Source: Meridianimarinicoccus sp. MJW13
Lineage (GTDB): Bacteria > Pseudomonadota > Alphaproteobacteria > Rhodobacterales > Rhodobacteraceae
Reading direction: 5' to 3'
DNA: 64,000 nt
NCBI RefSeq assembly: GCF_014901205.1
Contig: NZ_JACNMU010000008.1
Span: forward strand, 186,001 to 250,000
Both the position numbers and the translations under genes were made by a program. The notes under the pieces are model-generated. The model did no database searches. It was not told the DNA's origin and saw only the letters and a program-made list of their open reading frames with translations. Shown one piece after another: positions 51,426-60,395 of this stretch (its first letter is position 1; each line of letters starts with the position of its first letter).

Positions 51426-53183
51426 CTAGCGCCGCCCAACCAGATAATATGTTGTCATTTTGCCCCGGCCCTTAATGTCGGTCAAACCTCTGTCCTTGAA
51501 CTCATACCGATCCTTCAGCAGCGAATAACTGGCCTCGGTCACTTGAATACATCCCGGCTCACCAGAAGACTCCATCCGGCTGGCAATATTCACGGTGTCG
51601 CCCCAGAGGTCATAGATGAACTTGCTTTTTCCGATCACCCCGGCCACCACAACGCCACTGTTTATCCCGATACGAAGCGATAAGTCTTGGTCAACCTGTT
51701 CTGCAACCTCCCCGATAATCTCCAGCATCCCAAATGCCATTTCGGCAATCATCTGTGCATGGTTGGCGTTTTCCGAAGGCAATCCCGAAGCCACCATGTA
51801 ACAATCCCCGATGGTCTTGATCTTTTCCAAACCAAGATCCTGGGCCAGATCGTCAAACCGGCTAAAAATTGTATTGAGCATCCGAACTATTTGCGCGGCA
51901 TCCTTTTCAGAAGACATTTCCGTAAATCCAACCATGTCTGCAAACAGAATTGATACCTCGTCAAAACGCTCGGCTATTGTACCCGGATCGGTCTTGAGCC
52001 GGTCTGCAACGGATTTGGGAAGAATGTTGAGCAAGAGGTTCTCGGCGCGATCATGTTCGGCCGCCAGCCTGTTTCCGGTGATTTCCAACTGCTCCAACAT
52101 CCGGTTGGTTGAATTTCCCAACACTGCCAGTTCATCTTCACCGGCAACCGCAACTCGTTTGCTAAGATCCGACGTCTTTCCAATGTCCTCCACGTCTCGT
52201 CCAAGCACAGACAGCGGGCGCAGCACGATCCGATCCAGCATGAGAGACACCGCCACGATCAGAAGTGCGCCCCCAACCAAGAGCGCATACAGCAATGCAT
52301 TCAGACTGTTCTGACCTGCCTGGTATACAACGCGGGGAATTTGCGCCGTGACCAACAAGACCGGACCGCCATCGACATCGGGGAACAGAACATGGCCTAC
52401 CATGTTTTCCTCGTCTATCACATCCAGTTTGGAACGCGGCTCCAGATAGGTGAAGGGTTCCGAAGAACCGGTCGGAAAAAGTGCGTCAACGACAGGAACT
52501 GCACCCTCCGGAAAGCCATCTTGACGGCGCTTCAAAAAAGAGAGTTTTAGCTGTGTCTGCGCCTGAAGATCTTTTTGGAGATCTCGGTCCAGATACCTTC
52601 CTGCAATAAAATATCCGCGCGGTTCTCCGCTGTCATCGGTGCGCAGGATCGGCGCGGCCGACATCAACAGCACATTGCGATTGATCGACAGCAATCCGCT
52701 TACATTAAGCGCATCTCCCATACCACCCAGAACAGGGCCCAGAGGGCGCAGCAATTCAAGAAGCGCCTTCGGTATCTTTACCTCAGCCTCTCGCGACAGA
52801 CTGACCCCCCGGGCAGAAAGAACATCCCCGTTATTGTCGACCAGGATCAGAAAATTCATTTCCATGCTGACGACCGTATCGACTGTCAGGTTTTCGTCGA
52901 TGTATGCTTGGTTGCCGTCGTGGGCAAAACGGTATGTTGCTTCCCACGATCCCCAATCCGAAGAAATGATCACGTATTTATTCAATGCGTTTTGAAGGAC
53001 AGCTGCAACGCGTGAGATATCCTTCACTGCGCTTTGGTGTTCGATGGCGCGATAGCTTTTGAGCTGTTGAATAGATACAATCTGGTGCAACACGATTGTC
53101 GAGATCGCGAGTACAAGGCTGATCGCAAGAAGTGTCTTGCGGCGAATGCTTGTTTTGAAATTCAAACTGGCGACTGCAATCAT
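51426..53183 (-). CDS. Class III adenylate cyclase with extracytoplasmic CHASE4-like sensor and HAMP
   Basis: Membrane sensor cyclase of about 585 aa. A transmembrane helix (TLLAISLVLAISTIVLHQIV) leads into an extracytoplasmic domain with DWGSWEATYRF, resembling CHASE4. A second helix (LLYALLVGGALLIVAVSLML) is followed by HAMP and the catalytic domain. Metal aspartates lie in SILFADMVGFTEMS and TIGDCYMVASGLP. The base-selecting pair is lysine in LEKIKTIGD and aspartate in YDLWGDTVN, the combination of adenylate rather than guanylate cyclases. The transition-state Asn and Arg are in NIASRMES. All catalytic residues are present, so cAMP synthesis is predicted. ATG 53183 was chosen; ATG 53225 would give 599 aa. 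Confidence 0.9.
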   Translation of the reverse strand: MIAVASLNFKTSIRRKTLLAISLVLAISTIVLHQIVSIQQLKSYRAIEHQSAVKDISRVAAVLQNALNKYVIISSDWGSWEATYRFAHDGNQAYIDENLTVDTVVSMEMNFLILVDNNGDVLSARGVSLSREAEVKIPKALLELLRPLGPVLGGMGDALNVSGLLSINRNVLLMSAAPILRTDDSGEPRGYFIAGRYLDRDLQKDLQAQTQLKLSFLKRRQDGFPEGAVPVVDALFPTGSSEPFTYLEPRSKLDVIDEENMVGHVLFPDVDGGPVLLVTAQIPRVVYQAGQNSLNALLYALLVGGALLIVAVSLMLDRIVLRPLSVLGRDVEDIGKTSDLSKRVAVAGEDELAVLGNSTNRMLEQLEITGNRLAAEHDRAENLLLNILPKSVADRLKTDPGTIAERFDEVSILFADMVGFTEMSSEKDAAQIVRMLNTIFSRFDDLAQDLGLEKIKTIGDCYMVASGLPSENANHAQMIAEMAFGMLEIIGEVAEQVDQDLSLRIGINSGVVVAGVIGKSKFIYDLWGDTVNIASRMESSGEPGCIQVTEASYSLLKDRYEFKDRGLTDIKGRGKMTTYYLVGRR

Positions 53184-53531
53184 TGGATGCCCTATTGGGT
53201 TGTACGGATCGTACTGTTTGGGCATCGTCGGTCACTGGTCCATCAGAACTCGTCTGGACGTGTCGCGGATTGATCCCGCTCCTTTGATAGCACTTATTTC
53301 AGCAAAGGGGGGGGCGAACTATGGGACCGAAACGGTTCTGGCCCAGGACCCTTGCGGAACTGCGCCGCCTCAAAGGACGTTTTCAGCTATTCGGTGGTTC
53401 CAAAGCAGCCCGACCCGTCAGACTTCAATGCCCCGCGTGCCTTATCAGTATCAACGTTCCGGACGCCCGAGATGCCGCTGTTCGCACTGCCGGAACGAAT
53501 GATCGAATGCGGACGCCGAAATTGTCTTTGA
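53184..53531. other. 348-bp gap between cyclase start and LysR stop
   Basis: No supported gene. It should contain the cyclase promoter (transcribed leftward). An 8-bp inverted repeat CGTTCCGG (53455-53462) and CCGGAACG (53490-53497) lies close behind the LysR gene, which also reads leftward, but it has no following T-run in that direction. Confidence 0.4.
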
Positions 53532-54440
53532 TCAGTCGCCGAACAACTCTGCAAACTGCGTTTCAACCAGGTCCAGAAAGTTGGCCGCAACGCGGGAGGG
53601 TTCCCGCAACGCTGGCAACAGCAAATCATACCGGAAGGGCTGTTCGGGATGTAGCGGGCGTGAAACAATCTTGCCTGCAGACACGTAATTGGCGGCTGTC
53701 ACAGGCTCTACGATCGACAGACCAGCCCCGTTGGCCACCAATTCACAGATCGACGCCGACAGTTGCGCCTCGGCAACGACATGCGGGCGCGCGCCTCCTG
53801 TCGCCAGAAACACGTCGGTTTCGGACCGCGTGGAAATTTCGGCTCCAAGGGTGATGAAAGGCTGTTCATGGAAATCGCCGGGTTCCAGACGCTCCTTGCG
53901 GCACAGGGGATGCCCGACAGGTAGAACGGCCTGCATCGGTGCCGTGCAGATCGCGCGGCGCGTGACCGCCGGATGGTCGGTGTCCAGTGCCGCGAAACCA
54001 AGGTCGAACTGCTGCGAACTGAGATGTTGCAACACGGCTTGCGAGCTTCGTGCGCGCAACGAGACGGTGATCCCGGGTTCTGTCTTGACGAAGGCCGCGA
54101 TCGCATCGGGCAGGAATTTCAGCGCCAGCGCCGGCATGCCGGCGATCAGCAGACTGCCCCGGCGAAAATCGCGAATATCCTCGATGACGCGGGAAATCTC
54201 GGCCAGGCCGACGAAGGATCTTTCGACCTCCTCGTAAAGCGCCAGCGCCTCGGGTGTCGGGTACAACTGCCGCCCGCGTCGTTCGAACAGCTTGAACCCG
54301 GTGGCGTGCTCTAGATCAGAGATCAACCTGCTAACCGACGGCTGGGTCGTGTTCAGAATTTGTGCAGCCGCCGTGACCTTTCCGGTTTCGATCACGGCCC
54401 TGAAAGCTTCGAGTTGTCGGTGCGTGAGGCGGTTGAGCAT
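53532..54440 (-). CDS. LysR-family regulator of the opine-type operon
   Basis: Regulator of 302 aa, divergent from the catabolic operon it probably controls, as with the OccR/NocR regulators of octopine and nopaline genes. The winged helix reads LTHRQLEAFRAVIETGKVTA, then LNTTQPSVSRLISDLEHATG and LFERRGRQLYPT; the effector domain follows from residue 90. ATG 54440 is the only good start (the frame also runs to an ATT at 54446). The 92-bp divergent gap holds two dyad sites suited to LysR proteins. Confidence 0.88.
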   Translation of the reverse strand: MLNRLTHRQLEAFRAVIETGKVTAAAQILNTTQPSVSRLISDLEHATGFKLFERRGRQLYPTPEALALYEEVERSFVGLAEISRVIEDIRDFRRGSLLIAGMPALALKFLPDAIAAFVKTEPGITVSLRARSSQAVLQHLSSQQFDLGFAALDTDHPAVTRRAICTAPMQAVLPVGHPLCRKERLEPGDFHEQPFITLGAEISTRSETDVFLATGGARPHVVAEAQLSASICELVANGAGLSIVEPVTAANYVSAGKIVSRPLHPEQPFRYDLLLPALREPSRVAANFLDLVETQFAELFGD

Positions 54441-54451
54441 GATCAATACAT

Positions 54452-54500
54452 ATCATCGACGTATGATTAAGGCACAATAGAGAATTTTGGATATGAAAAT
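54452..54500. promoter_or_regulatory. Two LysR-type dyad sites in the opine operon promoter
   Basis: ATCAT-N6-ATGAT (54452-54467) and ATTTT-N7-AAAAT (54484-54500) are short inverted repeats of the T-N11-A kind bound by LysR regulators. Their centres are about 32 bp apart, three helical turns, as expected for recognition and activation sites on one face of DNA. They sit between the regulator start and the first catabolic gene. Confidence 0.5.
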
Positions 54501-54532
54501 CCCCGTGCTAATGTCGATGCAGGAGGATTCAC

Positions 54533-55657
54533 ATGCCAGCGCAAGCATCAGACACCACGATCATTGGGGGCGGCGTCGTTGGCCTGTGCACGGCGCTTGG
54601 TCTTTTGCAGGCTGGTCGGCGGGTGACAGTTCTGGATGGCGCAGACGGTGATCTGCGCGCGTCGCAGGGCAATTTCGGTCTGGTCTGGCTGCAGGGAAAG
54701 GGCGCTGGTTTTGCGCCCTATGCCGAACTGACGCGCGACGCCGTTGCCGCCTGGCCGAATTTTGCAGCGATGCTCCAAGACGTGACGGGCACCGGTCTGT
54801 CGCTGGATCAGTCCGGCGGGTTCGAGTTCTTTACGGACCCTGTGGAACTTGCGGACTTCGCTGCGGATTTGGAGCGCCAGCAAGCGTATTTGGGAAACCG
54901 GTTCAGCCATGAAATCATCGACGGCGACAAGCTTCGACGCATGCACCCCCAGATCGGACCGGCTGTCGTCGGGGCCACCTTCTGCGCGCATGATGGACAC
55001 GTAAATCCGCTGCGACTTCTCAGGGCGCTGCGACGCGCTGTTCTGGCGCTTGGTGGCGATCTCAAGACGGACGCGCATGTGACCGCGGTTGCAGAGGCAC
55101 CGGGTGGTGGCTTTGATCTGACATTCCGTGATGGCACACGCCACGGCACCGACCGCGTGGTCCTCTGCGCCGGTCTCGGCACCTCATCCTTGGCAGCGCA
55201 GCTTGGTTTTTCCACCCGTGTCTACCCGCAGCGCGGAGAGTTGCTGATAACCGAGAAGTTGGGCTATCGGCTGCCGTTCCTGTCCAGCACCATCCGTCAG
55301 GTTGACGAGGGCGGGATCCAGATCGGCGGCACCAAGGCGGACGCGGGCCCCGATGACAGCGAAACACTTGACGTGATGGCCGGGCTGGCCCGGCAGGCGG
55401 TATCGGTCATGCCTGCGCTTGCCGATGTGCGGGTCGTACGCGCCTGGGGCGCGCTGCGCGTGATGTCGCCGGACGGCTACCCCGTCTATGCGCGGTCAGC
55501 CCGACATCCCGGCGCATATCTTGTGACCTGTCACAGCGGTGTCACGTTGGCGCCGCTCCACGCCAGTGTCCTGACGGATTGGCTCGACGAAAATTCCAAC
55601 GCACCTGATCTGGAGGCATTCGATGAAACCCGCTTCGCGATTTCTGACGCGGCCTGA
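54533..55657 (+). CDS. ooxB: Opine oxidase subunit B-like FAD-dependent oxidoreductase (DAO family)
   Basis: Flavoenzyme subunit of 374 aa. The FAD dinucleotide motif is TTIIGGGVVGLCTALGLLQAG at the N-terminus. D-amino-acid-oxidase family features are GGFEFFTD, the VTCHSGVTLAPL segment near the C-terminus and RVVRAWGALRVMSPDGYPVY. Together with the next two genes it forms the three-part oxidase seen in opine oxidase (OoxA/B) and the related HCN synthase. It is predicted to oxidise the secondary amine bond of an opine, releasing an amino acid and a keto acid. The ribosome binding site is GCAGGAGG. Arginase and ornithine cyclodeaminase downstream favour an arginine opine (octopine-like). Confidence 0.82.
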   Translation: MPAQASDTTIIGGGVVGLCTALGLLQAGRRVTVLDGADGDLRASQGNFGLVWLQGKGAGFAPYAELTRDAVAAWPNFAAMLQDVTGTGLSLDQSGGFEFFTDPVELADFAADLERQQAYLGNRFSHEIIDGDKLRRMHPQIGPAVVGATFCAHDGHVNPLRLLRALRRAVLALGGDLKTDAHVTAVAEAPGGGFDLTFRDGTRHGTDRVVLCAGLGTSSLAAQLGFSTRVYPQRGELLITEKLGYRLPFLSSTIRQVDEGGIQIGGTKADAGPDDSETLDVMAGLARQAVSVMPALADVRVVRAWGALRVMSPDGYPVYARSARHPGAYLVTCHSGVTLAPLHASVLTDWLDENSNAPDLEAFDETRFAISDAA

Positions 55658-55943
55658 CCAGGTTGGCGTTGTGCATATGACCCTTGACGGCGAAGCTCTC
55701 ACCGCGCGCCCGGGCGATACGGTTGCAGCGGCTCTGCTGGCCCATTCCGGTGCGGCCTCACGCCAAAGCGTCAACGGCTCGTCCCGCACCGCATTCTGCA
55801 TGATGGGGGTCTGTTTTGACTGCCTGATTGAGGTGGACGGACAGCCAAATACGCAAGGATGCATGACCCTGGTGCGGGACGGAATGGCCCTGCGACGACA
55901 GCGCGGTTTGCGCGACATTGCCCGGAGCGATGCAGATGCGTGA
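55623..55943 (+). CDS. (2Fe-2S)-binding small subunit of the opine oxidase
   Basis: Small iron-sulfur protein of 106 aa with a ferredoxin-like cysteine cluster: CMMGVCFDCLIEVDGQ followed by QGCM. The N-terminal part LDGEALTARPGDTVAAALLA is the usual fold start. Same role as HcnA-type small subunits, passing electrons between the two flavoproteins. It overlaps the upstream gene by 35 bp and the downstream gene by 8 bp, so stoichiometric translation is likely. Ribosome binding site CTGGAGG. Confidence 0.85.
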   Translation: MKPASRFLTRPDQVGVVHMTLDGEALTARPGDTVAAALLAHSGAASRQSVNGSSRTAFCMMGVCFDCLIEVDGQPNTQGCMTLVRDGMALRRQRGLRDIARSDADA

Positions 55944-57315
55944 CGCCGATCTTATCATCATCGGCGCGGGACCGGCCGGAATGGCCGCCGCCGCAACCGC
56001 CGCAGAGGGTGGTGCGCAGTTGCTGCTTCTGGACGAACAGCCGCGGGCCGGGGGGCAGATCTATCGCGACGTCGGTGTCAACGGCGACACCCGGCCGTTT
56101 CTCGGCAAGGACTATGCCGCGGGTCGTCCGCTGGTCGGGGCACTCGACGCCCCGGGGATCACGGCCGAGTTCGGCGCGACCGTCTGGCGGATCGAAACTG
56201 GCCGGCGAGTCGTCTGGTCCCGTGACGGCATAAGCCAGGTCACCACCGCCCACCACGTGCTGCTGGCGGGTGGCGCGCAGGAACGCCCGGTTCCGTTTCC
56301 GGGCTGGACGCTGCCCGGCGTGATGCCGGCAGGGGCGGCGCAGATCCTGATGAAGAGCGCAGGGCTCTTGCCGCGCGATGCGGTTCTTGCCGGGTCCGGG
56401 CCGCTCCTCTACCTGATCGCGGCGCAGTTGATCGACGCGGGCGCGCCGCCACGGGCGCTGGTTGAAACGCAGACAGCGGGCATGATGCTTGGCGCGTCCA
56501 GACATCTTCCCCGCACGTTGCGGGCCGCGCCGACGCTTTTCAAGGGGCTCGCACTCATCCGCAAGATCAGGGCCGCAGGGGTCGCGCGTCATACCGGCGC
56601 GTCGGGCTTCAAGGCCGTGGCGACCGAGAACGGCGACATCGAGTTCGGCTTCACCGCAAAGGGCCGCGCTCACCGTCTGGTAACGCCACTGCTTCTGACG
56701 CATCAGGGCGTTGTCCCCGCGACCCACATGAGCCGCGCCGCGGGCGTGGCGCATGATTGGTGCGAGGCCCAGCAATCCTTCCGGCCGAAGACCGACACCT
56801 GGGGCGGCACGGATGCACCCGGCCTTCACATTGCCGGCGACGGCGCGGGTATCGGCGGGGCCGAAGCCGCGCAGGCCGCCGGTCGGCTGGCCGCGCTCGA
56901 TATCCTGCACAGGCTTGACCTGCTCGGCGAAGAGGCGCGCGACCAGAAGGCCGCGGCGGATCGTGCCGCGCTGGACAGGGCGTTGGCAATCCGGCCGTTT
57001 CTCGATGCCGCCTACCCGCCCCCTCGGGAGTTCCTCGCGCCCGAAGGCGACACGATTGTCTGCCGCTGCGAGGAAATCACCGCCACCGATATCCGCCGGT
57101 CGCTGGACGAAGGCGCAAACGGCCCCCGGCAGGTCAAAACCGCCACCCGTGCCGGGATGGGTCCCTGCCAGGGCCGCATGTGTGATCTGACGGTGCGCGG
57201 CATCCTTGCAGCCTGCGGCACCCCCCCCTCGACGCCACGCGCGCGCTCTCCGATCAAGCCCGTGAAGCTTGGCGAACTGGCCGCCCTCGCATCCTACCAG
57301 GAGACATCAACATGA
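55936..57315 (+). CDS. ooxA: Opine oxidase subunit A-like FAD/NAD(P) oxidoreductase with C-terminal [2Fe-2S] site
   Basis: Flavoprotein of about 459 aa. The N-terminal FAD motif is DLIIIGAGPAGMAAAATAAEGG, the second dinucleotide region contains AVLAGSGPLLYLIAAQL, and the late FAD motif is LHIAGDGAGIGGAEAA. The C-terminus has a BFD-like cluster: CRCEEIT and, about 40 residues on, GMGPCQGRMC. This matches OoxA/NoxA and HcnB. ATG 55936 sits eight bases after GGAGCG; a TTG at 55918 and an ATG at 55930 are alternatives. Coupled to the ABC ATPase by ATGA. Confidence 0.85.
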   Translation: MRDADLIIIGAGPAGMAAAATAAEGGAQLLLLDEQPRAGGQIYRDVGVNGDTRPFLGKDYAAGRPLVGALDAPGITAEFGATVWRIETGRRVVWSRDGISQVTTAHHVLLAGGAQERPVPFPGWTLPGVMPAGAAQILMKSAGLLPRDAVLAGSGPLLYLIAAQLIDAGAPPRALVETQTAGMMLGASRHLPRTLRAAPTLFKGLALIRKIRAAGVARHTGASGFKAVATENGDIEFGFTAKGRAHRLVTPLLLTHQGVVPATHMSRAAGVAHDWCEAQQSFRPKTDTWGGTDAPGLHIAGDGAGIGGAEAAQAAGRLAALDILHRLDLLGEEARDQKAAADRAALDRALAIRPFLDAAYPPPREFLAPEGDTIVCRCEEITATDIRRSLDEGANGPRQVKTATRAGMGPCQGRMCDLTVRGILAACGTPPSTPRARSPIKPVKLGELAALASYQETST

Positions 57316-58082
57316 CCGGAATTTCCGCACTCAAGATCAACGATCTGCACAAGAGCTTTGGCCAGCACGAGGTGATCAAGGGCGTGTCCATGGAGGCGAA
57401 CAAGGGCGACGTGATCGCGATACTCGGCGCCTCGGGTTCGGGCAAGAGCACCTTCCTGCGCTGCATCAACCTGCTGGAAACGCCGAATTCCGGTGATGTC
57501 TTTCTGGCCGGCGAGAAGATCGAGATGAAACAGAACCGCCACGGCGAAACCGTGCCCGCGAACATCCGGCAGGTTGAACGGATGCGCGCACGCCTGGCGA
57601 TGGTGTTCCAGGGGTTCAATCTCTGGTCGCACATGACCGTCATGGAAAACGTGCTGGAGGGCCCGGTCCACGTCCAGAAGACGCCAAGGGCCGAAGCGCG
57701 CGAAAAGGCCGAGGCGCTTCTGGCCAAGGTCGGCCTTTCCGATCGCGCCGACTATTACCCGGCCCATCTGTCGGGCGGCCAGCAGCAGCGCGTGGCCATT
57801 GCCCGCGCGCTGGCGATGGACCCCGACGTGATGCTGTTCGACGAGCCGACCTCGGCGCTTGACCCTGAACTGGTGGGCGAGGTCCTTAGCGTCATGCGCG
57901 ATCTGGCTGAAGAAGGCCGGACCATGCTGGTGGTGACGCATGAGATGAGCTTTGCCCGCGACGTGTCTTCCAAGACGGTGTTTCTGCACAAGGGCGAGGT
58001 CTGCGAGGAAGGCCCGCCCGCGAAGCTGTTTTCCAACCCCGAAACTGAACAATTCCGGGCCTTTCTGTCCCGAATGAACTGA
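57312..58082 (+). CDS. Polar amino acid/opine ABC transporter ATPase (HisP/OccP-like)
   Basis: Cytoplasmic ATPase of 256 aa. Walker A is GASGSGKST at residues 39-47, the signature is LSGGQQQR, Walker B is VMLFDEPTSALD, and the switch histidine is in VTHEMSFARD. Its size and the segment with an extended EKIEMKQNRHGETVPA insertion are typical of HisP/ArtP/OccP. It overlaps ooxA by ATGA. With the next three genes it makes a complete importer for a positively charged or opine-type amino acid. Confidence 0.94.
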   Translation: MTGISALKINDLHKSFGQHEVIKGVSMEANKGDVIAILGASGSGKSTFLRCINLLETPNSGDVFLAGEKIEMKQNRHGETVPANIRQVERMRARLAMVFQGFNLWSHMTVMENVLEGPVHVQKTPRAEAREKAEALLAKVGLSDRADYYPAHLSGGQQQRVAIARALAMDPDVMLFDEPTSALDPELVGEVLSVMRDLAEEGRTMLVVTHEMSFARDVSSKTVFLHKGEVCEEGPPAKLFSNPETEQFRAFLSRMN

Positions 58083-58104
58083 TCCAATCCCAGGAGGAAC
58101 GACC

Positions 58105-58890
58105 ATGATCAGAAGAACCTTCCTTGCCAGTGTCGCGACGCTTGTCGTCGTATCCTGTCCGGCGTTCGCGCAGGACAACCTGCGTATCGGCGTCGAGGGC
58201 GCCTACCCGCCGTTTTCCTTCAAGGAATCCGATGGCACGCTTTCCGGCTTTGACATCGAGATCGCCATTGCGCTCTGCGCCGAGATGCAGCGCGACTGCG
58301 AGTTGGTCGAACAGGAGTGGGACGGCATGATCCCGGCGCTGAAGGCACGCAAGTTCGACGCCATCGTCGCCTCGATGTCGATCACCGAAGAGCGCAAGCG
58401 CCAAATCGATTTTTCCGAAAAGTACTATCAGACACCCGCCCGCGTCGTTGCGAAGAAGGACGCCGGCCTTGAGGATACCGCCGAGGGGCTGGCCGGCAAG
58501 CGGATCGGCGTTCAGCGGGGCGCGACACACCAGTGCTATGCCGAAAAGATGTTCCCCGATGCCGAGGTCGTTCTCTACGGCACGCAGGAAGAAGTGTTCC
58601 GTGACCTGACGCTGGGCCGCATCGACGCGCAACTGTCGGATTCACTGATCGCTCAGGAAAGCTTCCTCGGCAAGGATATCGGCGCTGACTACGCCTTTGT
58701 CGGAGGGGATCACCTGGATGTCGAATGCTACGGCGAAGGTGTCGGCATTGCCGTCCGCAAAGGCGACGAAGAGCTGCGCGATGCGTTGAGCGCGGCGATC
58801 ACCGCGATCCGCGAGGATGGAACCTACGCAGAGATCAACGGCAAGTATTTCCCGTTCGATATCTACGGCGGACACTCCGCCTCCAACTGA
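58105..58890 (+). CDS. Opine/amino acid ABC transporter binding protein (ArgT/OccT-like)
   Basis: Periplasmic receptor of 261 aa with ribosome binding site AGGAGGAACG and signal peptide ending PAFAQD. Family-3 pattern: LRIGVEGAYPPFSFKESDGT, SGFDIEIAIALCAEM, WDGMIPALKARKFDAIVASM, ITEERKRQIDFSEKYYQ and KRIGVQRGATHQ. The last segment includes the arginine that holds the alpha-carboxylate in lysine/arginine/ornithine and octopine receptors. A perfect 11-bp hairpin follows the stop. Confidence 0.93.
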   Translation: MIRRTFLASVATLVVVSCPAFAQDNLRIGVEGAYPPFSFKESDGTLSGFDIEIAIALCAEMQRDCELVEQEWDGMIPALKARKFDAIVASMSITEERKRQIDFSEKYYQTPARVVAKKDAGLEDTAEGLAGKRIGVQRGATHQCYAEKMFPDAEVVLYGTQEEVFRDLTLGRIDAQLSDSLIAQESFLGKDIGADYAFVGGDHLDVECYGEGVGIAVRKGDEELRDALSAAITAIREDGTYAEINGKYFPFDIYGGHSASN

Positions 58891-58898
58891 TCGGAACC

Positions 58899-58925
58899 GT
58901 CGGGGCGGCCCAAAGCCGCCCCGAC
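58899..58925 (+). promoter_or_regulatory. Hairpin after the opine binding-protein gene
   Basis: A perfect 11-bp GC repeat (GTCGGGGCGGC, loop CCAAA, GCCGCCCCGAC) begins eight bases after the stop codon and ends before the permease ribosome binding site. Same arrangement as after the other binding proteins. Confidence 0.75.
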
Positions 58926-58943
58926 GCAACAAGGGAAACGCTC

Positions 58944-59633
58944 ATGGACCTGATACTCGAATACCGGTCACAGCTTGTCGCCGGGACGATCATGACCATC
59001 CAGCTTGCGCTGGTTTCGCTGGTCATCGCACTTGTCTTCGGGCTTCTTGGGGCCTGGGCCAAGCTTTCCGAAAGCCGTCTCGCGCAGCGCGCGGCCGGCG
59101 CCTATACCACGATTGTCCGGGGGGTGCCGGACCTGGTGCTGATCCTGCTGGTCTTTTTCGGCGGGCAGGTGACGATCAATGCCATCGGCCAGGCAACAGG
59201 CCTTTGGGACTATGTCGAGATCAGCAAGTTCGTCGCTGGCGCCTCGACCATCGGCGTCATCTTCGGCGCCTATTTCACCGAAACCTTCCGCGGCGCGATC
59301 ATGGCGATCCCCCGCGGCCAGATCGAGGCCGGGATCAGCTGCGGCATGCCCAGACAGCTCATCTTCCGCCACATCATCTGGCCGCAGATGGTGCGCTATG
59401 CGCTGCCGGGCTTCACCAACAATTGGCTGGTACAACTCAAGACGACCGCACTTGTCTCGGTGATCGGGCTGCAGGATCTGGTCTACAACGCTTTCACGGC
59501 GGGTCGCTCCACGGGCCAGCTCTTTACCTTCATGGCTGCGGCCTTTGTCATCTACCTTGTGCTGACCGGCATCTCTGATCTTGCCCTGCGTGCGCTTGAC
59601 CGCCGTTTCAGCCGCGGCGTGGTGAGGAGCTGA
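58944..59633 (+). CDS. Opine/amino acid ABC permease 1 (OccQ/HisQ-like)
   Basis: Inner-membrane permease of 229 aa with about five helices; starts MDLILEYRSQLVAGTIMTIQ at ATG 58944 (ribosome binding site AAGGGAAA). Polar amino acid permease features: TTIVRGVPDLVLILLVFFGG near the middle, the EAA-like loop AIPRGQIEAGISCGMPRQLI, and WPQMVRYALPGFTNNWLVQL. The unrelated frame upstream of the ATG overlaps the binding-protein gene and is not used. Followed by its partner after 3 bp. Confidence 0.93.
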   Translation: MDLILEYRSQLVAGTIMTIQLALVSLVIALVFGLLGAWAKLSESRLAQRAAGAYTTIVRGVPDLVLILLVFFGGQVTINAIGQATGLWDYVEISKFVAGASTIGVIFGAYFTETFRGAIMAIPRGQIEAGISCGMPRQLIFRHIIWPQMVRYALPGFTNNWLVQLKTTALVSVIGLQDLVYNAFTAGRSTGQLFTFMAAAFVIYLVLTGISDLALRALDRRFSRGVVRS

Positions 59634-59636
59634 CCC

Positions 59637-60395
59637 ATGGAAAACATCCTGTCCTACATACCGCTCGACATCTCGCTGATCGCCGAGAACTTCGACCGCT
59701 TCCTCTACGGGGTTTGGACGACGCTGAACCTGACGGTGCTGGCATTGGTGTTCGGTGGCTTGCTGGCGATTCCCATGGCCATCGCCCGTGCGTCGCGCCA
59801 CCGGGTCCTCAGCCCGCTTGTCTGGGGGTACACTTATGTGCTGCGTGGCACACCGCTTCTGGTACAGACCTACCTGATCTACTACGGCCTTGGGCAATTC
59901 GAGGCGGTGCGGCAAAGCTGGCTCTGGGATCCGATCCTGTCTTCGGCCTGGTGGTGTGCGCTGATCGCATTCACGCTGAACACGTCGGCCTACACCGCCG
60001 AACTGCTGCGCGGCGCCATCGTCGACACGCCCAAAGGCGAGGTCGAGGCCGCCATCGCCACGGGCCATTCCTATGGCTTGCGTATGCGCCGCATCATCCT
60101 GCCCTCGGCCTTTCGCCGCGCCATTCCCGCCTATTCCAACGAGGTCATCTTCATGCTGCACGGCTCGGTCGTGGCCAGCACGATCACCTTGCAAGATATC
60201 CTTGGCGTTGGGCGCTGGCTGAATGGCCGCTATTACCTGGCCTATGAGGGCTTCATCACCGCCGCATTCCTCTACTTCCTGATCGTCTTTGCCATCACCC
60301 GTGTCTTCCGCTGGATCGAACGGCGCTACTTGCGCCACCTGACCCGCCGCGAAACCACAACGGCCACCGAGATGACGCCGGAACCCACCCGATGA
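59637..60395 (+). CDS. Opine/amino acid ABC permease 2 (OccM/HisM-like)
   Basis: Inner-membrane permease of 252 aa. Segments typical of HisM/Occ[41 protein letters not shown], the EAA loop [18 protein letters not shown] and [20 protein letters not shown]. Forms the channel with the preceding permease. Its stop overlaps the RidA start. Confidence 0.93.
   Translation: MENILSYIPLDISLIAENFDRFLYGVWTTLNLTVLALVFGGLLAIPMAIARASRHRVLSPLVWGYTYVLRGTPLLVQTYLIYYGLGQFEAVRQSWLWDPILSSAWWCALIAFTLNTSAYTAELLRGAIVDTPKGEVEAAIATGHSYGLRMRRIILPSAFRRAIPAYSNEVIFMLHGSVVASTITLQDILGVGRWLNGRYYLAYEGFITAAFLYFLIVFAITRVFRWIERRYLRHLTRRETTTATEMTPEPTR

Noticed and set aside
51426-53183. Guanylate cyclase assignment
   Set aside because: The base-selecting positions are Lys and Asp rather than the Glu and Cys/Ser expected for GTP specificity.
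53321-53854. 177-codon plus-strand frame upstream of and antisense to the LysR gene
   Set aside because: Most of it is antisense to LysR and the rest has no motif or start signal.
54533-57315. Hydrogen cyanide synthase (HcnABC) as identity of the three-part oxidase
   Set aside because: Subunit layout is the same, but the linked importer, arginase and ornithine cyclodeaminase favour an arginine-opine oxidase. Phylogeny would be needed to exclude it fully.
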